A program made the translations under genes and the position numbers. From the NCBI GenBank assembly GCA_022497155.1, contig MU385712.1, positions 743,765 through 807,764 on the forward strand: a stretch of DNA of 64,000 nt, in the 5' to 3' direction. This DNA comes from Whalleya microplaca (Eukaryota > Ascomycota > Sordariomycetes > Xylariales > Xylariaceae). The notes under the pieces were generated by a model that saw only the letters and a program-made list of their open reading frames with translations, did no database searches and was not told the DNA's origin. Of this stretch, positions 24,151 to 34,101 are shown piece after piece (the first letter of the stretch is position 1; every line of letters starts with the position of its first letter).

Positions 24151-25716
24151 CTAGTAGTATTTGCTTGCCTGCAGTGAGGCCACAAGGAGGAAGCCCCATA
24201 GCATGCAAGTGAAATTGGAAGTTATCAGAGCCGCAGACCCTGCGACGCATGAATACGCTGCATCTTGGCTAGGACCGCGGCGTCCCGTTGCGGCTGGGTT
24301 AATGCGCGTTAGGGCTCGGCCGGATGAGAAACATGATTCCGCCCTGTGGGTGCTAGCGGGCCTAGGTTGCAGGCATACCACGAGGCATTGTTAATGCTCA
24401 GGACACAAGCCCGTTACTAACGTAGTAGTATGTAAAACTCCGATGGATGACCAGAAACGTGGTTGATGAATCTTGAAGCAATCTAGGTAAAGGCAACATA
24501 AAATCCTTTATCGTCGATCTCTTCGATTTCTCATATTTACTATCTAGTAGGATCTTCCTTCATAAGTCACACTAGTCCAACTGTACACCGAGATCTGTTC
24601 ATGATTTTTTAGACCTTCTCAGGCCGGTTCACGCACCTCTTGTGGAATTCTAGCTTTGATTGCCTTTGACCGTACGCAGTAGCGAATGCGCAAATTTTAT
24701 TAGATAGTTCATGGTTACGGCGGCAAGGAACTAGGTTTCTTGGAGTTCACTTCTACCCCTGGTGCAGGTTGCAGTTAAGTGGTCTATTAGTAGGTGGCTC
24801 TTTTGTTGTGGCAAGCCTCGAACGGTCGGAACTACATAATGCATTTCAAAGGTCCCTCGTACGGCAGAACTCGTGATGAACCCATTTGACCCATCGTCGA
24901 CGTTCCCCTTGCAGTGGGCAGAGCAATTGTAATACCAGCACTTTCGGGGGCCGCAACGAAGGCTTACGTTTCGAACGACGAGATTCGGGGCGAACGTTTA
25001 TGTACTGCGTACCGCCCACGGGCGGACGGCGACCGCTGATCTCCTGCCTGTCATCCATGGCTTGCACCCTGTTTTACGTTATCCTGATCGACGGTCCAAG
25101 TTATTTATATCTTTCCCCACTTCCCAACCAATTTCATTCCCATCGGAACGGAGCCGAAAAGCTATGTCCTTTCTTGACCATGATCATCGGGTTACCGGCA
25201 GTGTCACACCCTCACTGGACCACCACCCTTGATCAACTCGAGTGTGCATCTTGAGAGCTATTTGTCTACGCAACCATCAATCACGAGGGCTTGGAGATGC
25301 GAATGGGCGTTGAGAGATGTCATGAGTGTGAGTATTACGATTGTTCACTATGATTCGCCTACTCGGCGACAAAACAACTATTCATTGGGCGCCGACATCT
25401 TTCAGCGGCGCCCTCCGATATGCCTTACATTGGGCAGCTTTAGCTCTTACGCGACGCAATTGAATAACGAGTCCAGTCCCATCTTCGGTTGATCATATTG
25501 ACAATGAAAGATAAGGGTAGAATTCAACGATGGGCGACTGACACAAGTGACGCGCTATTTCTTGAGCTAATGGCAAATGAAAACTTTTTCATTCCGGTAT
25601 TCAGGCTCTTATAGGAATGAAATGCACACCTTTTTGACGCTCAGATACAGCTTATTGAAGGACAGTCGCAACATTAGAAGTAACTTTTCTCTTGCACCTT
25701 TGAGCGGCCTCGCAAC

Positions 25717-26796
25717 ATGTGTAATACGTCGCTACATGGGTTCCTCGCAGCTCTTCCAAAATGCGAGCATCATTTGCATCTAGAAGGGACCTTAGAGCCC
25801 GAACTCCTTTTCGAGCTTGCGGCAAAGAACAAGATCAAGCTTCCAGCATTCCATGACCCAGCTTTCGCATCAGTCGCAAGCTTACACAAGCGCTACGAGG
25901 CGTTCGAGAACCTGGACGACTTTCTCGGATATTACTACATCGGCATGTCGGTGTTGGTCGACGCCTCCGATTTCGAGGCTTTAGCATATGCGTACTTCAC
26001 AAAGGCAGCCTCGCAAGGTGTTCGACACGCCGAGGTGTTCTTCGACCCTCAAGCCCATACGAGCCGCGGCGTGGATCTGTCGGCGATAGTAGAGGGCTTT
26101 AAGAGGGCACAGACGAAGGCACGTGCCGAGTTCGGGATGAGCACCGAGCTGATTATGTGCTTGTTAAGACATCTGCCTCTCTCCGGGGCGCTGGAGACAT
26201 TCGGGCAAGCAAAGGCCGCCGGCTACTTTGCGGACGGAACATTTGCTGCCATAGGTATAGATTCTTCCGAGGTCCCGTTTCCGCCACCGATGTGGAAACC
26301 CCTTTTCGACGCCGCGAAAGAAGCCGGCATTCGACGCACAGTGCATGCTGGAGAAGAAGGCCCGCCCCTGTATGTAAACCAGGCTCTTGACGTGCTGGGG
26401 GCGCAGCGCATCGATCACGGTATCCGTGCTATAACGGAAGGAGACGAGTCTCTGGTCAAACGTCTTGCTTCCTCGAAGATCCTACTGACCATGTGTCCAT
26501 TATCTAATGTTAAATTGAATTGCATACCGTCGATAGAGGCCTTTCCACTGAAGAGGTTGCTCAATTCTGGTGTTAGGTTCAGTATCAATAGTGACGACCC
26601 TGCATACTTCGGAGGGTATATACTAGAGAACTACTGTGCACTGCAGGAAGTATTCAACTTGAGCGCTAGGGAGTGGGAGTGTATCGCTAAAGGTGCTGTG
26701 CTGGGTAGCTGGTGTTCTGAAGAAAGAAAGGCTCAGCTGTTACTGGAGATTGAGGATGTCGTTGGCGAGTGGACTATGGGGCTTGAGGAACAGTGA
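25717..26796 (+). CDS. AAH1: Adenine deaminase
   Basis: Purine salvage enzyme converting adenine to hypoxanthine and ammonia. It is a single intronless frame of 359 aa, normal for the family. Amidohydrolase signatures are in order: metal-binding HxH in CEHHLHLEGTLEPE (H19, H21), the Aah1-like segment IGIDSSEVPFPP, HAGEEGPP (metal His about H210, proton-donor Glu about E213), RIDHGIR with catalytic His, MCPLSNVKL, and the metal/base Asp pair in SINSDDPAYFGGY (about 293-294). The DSSE and PLSNVKL forms fit fungal adenine deaminase better than adenosine deaminase. It is isolated: a gene desert lies upstream and a broken transporter lies downstream on the opposite strand. All key residues are present, so it is probably functional. 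Whether it is the only copy in the genome cannot be told. Confidence 0.92.
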   Translation: MCNTSLHGFLAALPKCEHHLHLEGTLEPELLFELAAKNKIKLPAFHDPAFASVASLHKRYEAFENLDDFLGYYYIGMSVLVDASDFEALAYAYFTKAASQGVRHAEVFFDPQAHTSRGVDLSAIVEGFKRAQTKARAEFGMSTELIMCLLRHLPLSGALETFGQAKAAGYFADGTFAAIGIDSSEVPFPPPMWKPLFDAAKEAGIRRTVHAGEEGPPLYVNQALDVLGAQRIDHGIRAITEGDESLVKRLASSKILLTMCPLSNVKLNCIPSIEAFPLKRLLNSGVRFSINSDDPAYFGGYILENYCALQEVFNLSAREWECIAKGAVLGSWCSEERKAQLLLEIEDVVGEWTMGLEEQ

Positions 26797-26944
26797 GTAC
26801 ATCCAAAAGGCAAAGGAGGGAATGTGATGGTTGTTCGCCGTTGGTACTGTGGTAGCACATTCACTGATGAGAAGGATGAAAGTCTAGAACGCTCCCCTTT
26901 CTATCAGGCATCCAAATTTGTTAGGAACCAAACCTGACTCACTA

Positions 26945-27600
26945 TATTAACTCATCCACACTGCTCCCAGCATGGGCCCGAGTATGTGTCCCCGCCTGCA
27001 GTAGTTGCCGCATCCGCCGCGATTCCGTAAACAGAAGTCGGTATACCACAGCCGCCGATGCTCTGCAAGGCACGCAGCGCGAGTAGGATGGCGTAGTTAT
27101 TCCTGATGAACGCTAGACCTAAGCTGCCTAAAGCGTACAAAGCGACAAGAATCGAGAAATCCGGCCGATGTCCGAAAAAGTCGGCAGCAAAGGCAAATAT
27201 CTCCGATGACGAGGGCTAGACGATTACATGGGCGGCAATGGTAAGGTTTATAACTGAGTGAAAACGTGGAACTAGTTGCTTTACATATGGGTGAGGCGAA
27301 GTAGTTTATTGTTGTCAGAGTCGACAGGATTGCAGTGAAACCTAGACGGTAGTTCAGATAGGTCCTTCCCGTAGTCGCAAGCACCAAATACGCCGAATAC
27401 AATTCCTGGCGCTCATAGTTCGCGGTGGGCATGTTAGTGCTGCCAAGGACTGCCTCTAGCAAAGACTGGTAGAGAACCTTAATGTTAGCCATCCATGGTT
27501 GTAACACTAAGATAACGCTTGAGTCTAGGTAAAAGGCCAAAGTTCACCATACATATCAGTTCAGACAGAGTGGGGATAAACACGACATAGACGAACATAA
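26945..27600 (-). pseudogene. MFS drug-transporter relic (DHA1/Qdr-like)
   Basis: Fragments of a major facilitator transporter are spread over different frames on the minus strand. A first piece (about 27350-27280) reads STLTTINYFASPI. Another frame near 27190-26950 has FADFFGHRPDFS, a remnant of the conserved loop between TM2 and TM3 (D-x-x-GRRP), then YALGSLGLAF, LLALRALQSIGGCG and a short Gly-rich tail like the next helices. Frameshifts and stops separate the pieces, and the remaining eight or so helices are missing, so it cannot encode a transporter. It is convergent with the adenine deaminase. The assignment rests on these short motifs. Confidence 0.7.
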
Positions 27601-27902
27601 ATTCACAGTTATTACGAAGGCTATCATTAGAATACAGACCCATTAGATTGCGTTATCAGGAAGAGCTGTATCCATGATAGGTATAATACGATATTGAACA
27701 TGGAACTATCTACTGACTCTTGGGCTAATGATCTTATTTTAAGCGCCTAAGCGTAGTTATACGCATCGGGTAAATTTCCAAGCACAGTAGAATGTCGCTT
27801 TGACTGAATCGTCGCCACAGAAAGGTTTAGGTTCTCAATGTGCCCGCGCTCATATCGACAGGTTTTAGGTATAAATACCTGCTCCGGTATTACAATGAGG
27901 AC

Positions 27903-28769
27903 ATGCATACTGCGCAATCCTTTTCCTGCAAACCAAAACCAGTACCCGAAACAACAGTGTCGAGAAACGCTAGAAATATGCCTCAGTTGTCGCCGTTTTC
28001 TTGGCTGAAGCCTTACCGACGTCGAAATCTTGCGAAACTCGTCAAAGAGAACGTTCCAACTCGGAAATACCTCGACGTGTTATCTTCTACCGAGGAACAT
28101 GCTGACAAAGTTACGGAACTCTGTCTCGTCTCTGAGGCGTCAATCCCGCTGGAATGTATGATTATCGGCGCCAAAGGCTCCTGCGACAGAATTATATCCC
28201 TTTCTGCGGCCTCTACCAAAGTGGGCGCTGTCGCCACTCTCGGAATGCGCAGTGTTGTCATGGCGGTTCAGGCTGACGCCCACATTACTGCAATGGTGTC
28301 TGATGCCGCTGCCGACCGCATATCTAATCGCCTTCGCACCTTCACCAGTCTCATTCACGAGGAAGCGTCCGGGTTAGCCACGAGCTATGCTGTTAGTTAT
28401 GCGACCATAGAATTCAAGTCCTTGAGGGGCATTATTACCGACTTCAGGAGCTCCACCAATGGGATCGCCGAATATGAAAGTAGGCAGATTATCCGTGAGA
28501 TCGAGCTCGAGCAGTCCCTGCCTGGTCTCAATACTGAAGCAATTATCGCCGCGCTCGCGACCGCTGAGTCAAATATTGTTCATGCCGTTACAGATGTCGT
28601 TATCACCCACATCAACATTGCCAAACCTTCCATAGGGTTCTTTCCGCCCGGGTCATCCGCACTGCAGCTTCTCGAGATACCATGGCGAATGAACTCCTAC
28701 CACCTTATACAGATAATCAGGATACCTAGGTATCATGTAATAAAAAGTTTGCTCACCACCCATGCCTAA
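27903..28769 (+). CDS. Hypothetical protein, no family recognised
   Basis: Open frame of 288 aa from the first in-frame ATG (27903); the frame is open further upstream to a GTG at 27840. Codon third positions in the middle (28000-28620) are C/G rich compared with the AT-rich DNA on both sides, which argues for real or recently real coding sequence. The core (about residues 60-240) is predicted mostly helical, with Ala-rich segments such as STKVGAVATLGMRSVVMAV and TEAIIAALATAESNIVHAV, and no signal peptide. The last 25 residues look unlike the rest and may be read-through past a lost or unseen splice site. No function is proposed. Confidence 0.45.
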   Translation: MHTAQSFSCKPKPVPETTVSRNARNMPQLSPFSWLKPYRRRNLAKLVKENVPTRKYLDVLSSTEEHADKVTELCLVSEASIPLECMIIGAKGSCDRIISLSAASTKVGAVATLGMRSVVMAVQADAHITAMVSDAAADRISNRLRTFTSLIHEEASGLATSYAVSYATIEFKSLRGIITDFRSSTNGIAEYESRQIIREIELEQSLPGLNTEAIIAALATAESNIVHAVTDVVITHINIAKPSIGFFPPGSSALQLLEIPWRMNSYHLIQIIRIPRYHVIKSLLTTHA

Positions 28770-30095
28770 TTCTTGTATAAACGCAGAAATTGCACTCCTC
28801 GTAAGACTTAGACATGCCTTACGACAATTACCACCTAACGGTCGTGTTGTCTCTACCAACTTTACATAGATTCCGGCGGTCATTATAATGAATCTTCTTA
28901 GTCCATCCCATAATTCATCTCAAGTCATGCCGGTCTAGGTATAGGGAATCTACCTGGGAACCTGTTCTCCACTCTTGCCTCTATATCAAGGAATCGAAAC
29001 GACTATTTTCATTATGAATCTGTTATTATTATGGTGGTCGTACTTTAGACTAGTCGCTAACTCTCGTAGTGCTCTCGACTGTAATAACTGGATGTACTTT
29101 CTTTATTGAACATTATTGCCTCGATTATTACACTCGTTACTTAAGGTTATTACCGTAGCCAAACTTGCCAATTCTAGCCTTGCTATATTAATTCTCCTTA
29201 GCGAACGGGTTACTTATTAATTGCTTTACTCATTTCAATAATTGGGTAAAGTTAAAAAAAGAATTCAAGTTATAAAAAACTTTTATTAATAATAATTATA
29301 AAAAAGGTTGACAGCAGTTTAAATAGCTATGAAACGTTAGAAATAATTCATGGAAATACTAATAAAATATATCACCGGCTACATATCATTACTAGTCTAC
29401 CATATCCAGCTTAAGGAGCTACGACCACCGTGATGATAACATATTTTAAAGTGAAAATGGCCGTTTCGTTATGTATGCCTCAGTTTCCAGAGCACACACA
29501 GAACCTATGGTGCATTGTACAAACAATGCAACATCTAACGTATTGACTTTCACCCACAGCATCTGGCGTAACACCATTGTCATACTTTACCCGATCCATC
29601 TCATCCATGATCCCAAGAACACCTTGTGTTAATGTTTCACAGTCGAGTCTTGGTTACCTTAGTCCTACCACCACGAAAACGCGACTACGTAATGCCCTCT
29701 TCGACCTCTGCACCGTATCGAATTATGCTGCTATATTCGGACTGGTTTCATAGACTTCGGCATTTACTGATAGTCTAAGTATCTATGCGACGGAGTTCGC
29801 TAGAAATGTGGTGTCCCGACTGGTACTAATTAGTGGTGTTGTTTGAATCTTCAATAGTATGACAAACTATGTAGCAGGTAGGATGTGTTTGAACAGCCTT
29901 GTGATAAATGCCTCTTACTAGAATGGCGACACACACAATTACCATAAGCAGCTCAAAAGAAAAGGAGACTTTGATTTAGTTGTAAGATCTAAGCGAAGGA
30001 GCCCGGTGAGTGTAAGTGAAAAGAGCTACATAGAGTGCTGAACCCTGACCTAAATGGAATCCCGTGGCAAGGAGGTACCATTCAAAGCCTCCATC
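28770..30095. other. AT-rich intergenic DNA
   Basis: No gene is supported. The part at about 29150-29380 is extremely AT-rich with A and T runs; RIP-mutated repeat DNA would look like this, but no parent repeat is identifiable. Confidence 0.5.
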
Positions 30096-31609
30096 TTACA
30101 GTGGATGCTGAATAACCACCTTTTGCAGGCTGACTTTTCCAGCAAACACATCGCGAATTGCTTGGACCCCCTCCTCTGCTCCACTGATCACTTTCACATT
30201 GGGGATTCTAAACGCCGTGGCCTTATAGTTGCTTAGTACCCATTCCACAACTGCCGGTAGGCGCTTATGCCATTCTGGGTTATCCTTTTCTTCCCTGATT
30301 GCAAGGACGAACTTCCATCTCGGATCCTTCTCAATGGGTATAACAGCACTTAGACGGAAATATTTAGCGCCGTCAGTCAGACACTGCCTCGCTAATGCAG
30401 GAGAGCTCTTGTTGAAATCCAGCGGTTTGGCCGAGGGTGGCTCTGCAAACCCCGTGCCAGTTGCCACAGCATCGAAGATGACGGAGAGTTCCTTGCCGCT
30501 CTGGCTCACTGCCGCGCGTATATCCTCTACGACAGTTGGGCTCCGGTAGTCAAAACACTTAGTCGCGCCCAGGTCGAGCAGTGTGGCGTGGTTCTTAGCG
30601 GAAGCCGTCGTGAAGATGGGGGCGAAACCGGCTGCGCGCGCAAGCTGGATGGCGGTGAGGCCCACGGTTGAACTACCTCCCCACTAGTCGGCTCAGTCAG
30701 CGCATGTATCTGGAGTTTTGGAGACCAAGAGCGTGATGAAGATTTGGGAGTTGGGACTGTGAGTGAAGGAGAAGAAGAGGGACCTGGCAACTTACAATCA
30801 GAATCGCGCGTCCAGTCGGGTCATCGCCATCAACACCCTGTCCTTTCAAAGGAGGAAACGCAAATCCCGAACAATTAAACAATGCATCGATAGCCGTATA
30901 CAAGCCACATAGCCATGATACGGCCTGTGTCCAGTCAAGCTCAGGATCGGGGAGTCGGTGCGTCATCCACGTCTCTGCGAGGATGTAATCTTGATGGGCA
31001 CCGGCGGATATGGGACGCTGGTGCCCGGGTTTAGCAAGCCCGAAGAGGACTTCGCCCGGCTTAAAGGGCGAGGTTGGGCCAGTGGATTCTACCGTCCCGA
31101 TCCATTCGTAGCTACAGTATCTGGGATTAATATTCTCCTTCTAAACGGTTTGCGAGTTATAGGAGATCCAAGACTCGTCTCGGCAATTTGACACCCCCCT
31201 CCCCTCTCTTTCCCCAAATACACCTCGATAGGGAAACTCTTGCTCCGGACTTAAGACGGAGGGAGGAATAGAATGACTCACCCGGCTACGAACGAGTTCC
31301 ATCCCACTGTGCATCATGCATAGTTAGCAAATACCGTTTTTGGACAAACACGAGAGCCCTGAATTTAGATCCTAGAATTCCACTCATGGAGAAGTCTAAA
31401 CAGGTAGATGGTGCCCTGAAGTCGGGCTGAAACAAGAATTGAAGAACTTCGGAGTACGTACAATACCAATGCCGGATGTCGGCCGGGTTGATGGCGGAAT
31501 ACTTGACACGCACAAGTGATTGGGAACCTGTTGGGGTGTACACCTCTGTCTGCGTGATAATTTCGAACTCTCCTGAAGGAGGGAGATAGATTGCTTTACG
31601 AGCGGCCAT
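30096..31609 (-). CDS. MDR-family zinc-independent oxidoreductase (enoyl/quinone reductase-like)
   Basis: NAD(P)H-dependent reductase of the medium-chain dehydrogenase superfamily; the substrate is unknown. Four exons: 31609-31462, 31306-31282 (a 25-nt microexon), 31111-30796 and 30683-30096; product about 358 aa. The microexon encodes GWNSFVA and joins exon 1 (SAINPADIRHWY) to exon 3 (YEWIGTVESTGPTSPF), restoring the conserved GroES-like region; donors are GTACGT, GTGAGT and GTAAGT. Exon 3 carries GAHQDYILAE. Exon 4 opens with the Rossmann fingerprint (WGGSSTVGLTAIQLARAAG), preceded by ILI from exon 3. The structural-zinc cysteines are absent, as in trans-enoyl reductases of polyketide clusters and toxin-biosynthesis-type ToxD-like reductases. 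No synthase is near, so a stand-alone role is assumed. All splice phases close, so I regard it as intact. Confidence 0.85.
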
Positions 31610-34101
31610 CTTAGAATTTGAAATGAGCTTGTGGTAACTTGAGTATAGGCTGCCAGATAGTTGTGGTGCATGGGGCGTCACTTCATCTATATATACGCCA
31701 AAACTTAACCTTTCACAGTGCAGTCTATAAAGATTTGCTACTATGCAATCGTATGACCATATACACCATGACCAATCCAAGGCCTTGCCAGATACATAAC
31801 GGCATATTCCATATGTGATTATAAATCAAGTAAAGCGGTGGATATCGTAAGTTATAAGCATATAGGCAGTATAGGCGGATGTTGTATAAGAATATTAGTA
31901 TGGATTACGCTCATAACCTTTAAACATAACGAATAAGGGTTTTAGCGTTTATCAATGACGTTGGATAGTAAACCTGCCCTGTTATACCGGTTTCACCTCA
32001 CGATATTACCGCAATTCGTGAATTATTATTCCACTGACAGACGCCACATGTGTGATGATGCCGAGTTGTTTGCGGTGTGTAAGCGGCGTGCGGACATCGG
32101 TATGTGTTAGGTATGCGTGCGCTCCGCGATACTGCCATACATCTTAGATAATAAGCAGACTAGATTTCCGCATCATGATTGCTGCTTAATAATGAATATA
32201 CAAGCGACGGCGATGTATCAGTCCGTTGGTAACTAATAAAGCCATCCCCGAAGCTTTGTAAGTATTGCCTGCCGGCGAAATTGGCCGGAGGCCGAACCCA
32301 AATAAGGAAGGCAAACTAATATATGGGACGACAATTTATCATACGTCTGTATATTAGAATTTTAAGCCTCAAAATCCCATTCACTGGTACTAGTATATTC
32401 TGCCTTATATAATGAAATATAAAATTTGGTAGTCTCATCCATCCGCTTCGCTGTCACATCCTTGACCTATGCCATATGCTACGGAATTAGTATGTTGTAA
32501 ATAACGGTAGAATGGAAGATTTCAACAGATCGATCGATAGGAACGATCCAGGGCTAAAATATCTAAGCTAATGTATATACATATACAAGTTCGAGGTATA
32601 AGCATGCATTCAATGATAAAGATCAAGCCTCACACCAAGCTCGGCCGTGATACGGAAAAAGAAGGCTTTACCTATAATAAACATATGCTGCCATTATTAA
32701 TACGCTCCGAAGCACCTAAAGAGCATTACACTCAGCCACTTTCGTCAGTATTGACAAGAACCCAGCGCGGTAGCCTCTGAGACTTCGACGACTGCGAAAT
32801 ATGACCAGAAAGGGTCAAGAGGGACATCAAGTTTCTTCATAACAAACACAGGACGCGTACTCTTCGGTCGCCGAGATTATAAATGTAATGTCGTATAACA
32901 TGTATCACAACTTCTCAAATCTCTTGTCACTAGATTTCATATATATCCTACCTGTACCCCCCCTCCCCCTTTTCCATCAAAACCGCAGTCCCAGAATTAA
33001 CCCCGTCAAATGACCCAACGCGCCTTCTATGCCACCATCGTGGCCTCCAAAAGCACCCTGAATCCCTCTATACTAAGTGGTACCTGAAACAGTCTCAACC
33101 CGAATCATCGTTGCCTCGTACCCCGTCACAGCCAGGTCCTCGACACATCCGCGGCCCCGAGGCGCAGACGCCCCGCGGTGAGGATATGGACTCCCTCCCG
33201 CATTATACAAAAGTCTACGGCCGTTTCATCTAGTGACGCTGTCTACTTACCGCTAGCTCCATGTTCTGCGGAAGTCACCCCATAAGTGTGATTAGCCAAG
33301 AGAATTTGGCTTTTTGCTTGTTCATGTAGGTTCGGACTCCGAGCAATAAGCGCTGCGCTGCGCTTCTTGGATAGGGTCGGTGGTGTTACTTCCATATCAT
33401 CATGCGAAAGGGGGCTGCTTAGTAGGTAGTCGATGTAGGTTTATTCGCTTTCTAGGAGGCAGTGTAATAATCACCGGTCTGTATGTTAGTACATATCCAT
33501 GAGACCTAACCCCTTTTTCGTTCCCTTTTGCGCCTTGGTTCTTGGCGTGAGCTTTTGAAGTATTTAATACGAGGTAGAAGGTTGTGAGGCTAGGTGAGGT
33601 ATTTCGAGGTGATCGTCCGATATTTATCATCATGGGGACCTTTGGTTTCTCAGGTTGGCGTGGCTGTAAGACGGTCAACCGATTCGAGTGTCGTTGCATG
33701 GCTTCGCCCGCAGCTTTCACAGTGAACCACGAATATCTCTCAGGTCACAACCTACACGTCAAACCATAGGCTAGAGCACACAACACCGCCTTTTGATTCA
33801 AGTTGCCTATCTGCGCTATGTAACAGGAACCTACCTTTTTCGAAAACCAACGTAAACCTGATCGTAAACCTCATCGTCATCATTCAACATCGTATGGCTG
33901 AGGTGTGGAAACAGCCCACACTGCTCCTCCATCTGTCTCTATCATTTCTAAAACAATACCCATCGGTTCTATGCTGCTTTGAATCAATCCGCCCAGCCCG
34001 TCCGTCCGTCTAGCAGATCGCATGCGTCTTCCCATGTTTACCCTGGATCGAATGCTTCTCGTTCTAATCGTGTCAGCCACTAACCTACAAGCCACTTCAC
34101 T
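31610..34101. other. Intergenic; small GC-rich island at 33.0-33.2 kb
   Basis: Mostly AT-rich with no supportable gene. At about 33000-33200 the minus strand has a GC-rich patch with a short protein-like frame (GCVEDLAVTGYEATMIRV) ending in a stop; it may be the tail of a lost gene. The DNA below 34101 may be the 3' UTR, or hold a terminal exon, of the glutamate decarboxylase. Confidence 0.4.

Larger units (their letters stand above)
17275..25716. other. 8.4-kb gene desert
   Basis: No protein gene is supported on either strand. Open frames reach only about 135 codons, overlap on both strands and lack motifs. A possible LTR-retroelement remnant near 20.0-20.7 kb and a CATA microsatellite are the only structures I can name. 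The rest may be old, mutated repeat DNA, but I cannot show this. Confidence 0.45.

Noticed and set aside
23644..24185. Minus-strand frames of 127 and 136 codons
   Set aside because: They overlap in different frames, one is driven by the CATA microsatellite, and neither has domain signatures.
31081..31191. Apparent frameshift/stop in the MDR reductase
   Set aside because: Resolved by splicing: a TAG acceptor at 31112 and the 25-nt microexon restore the conserved frame, so the gene is not broken.
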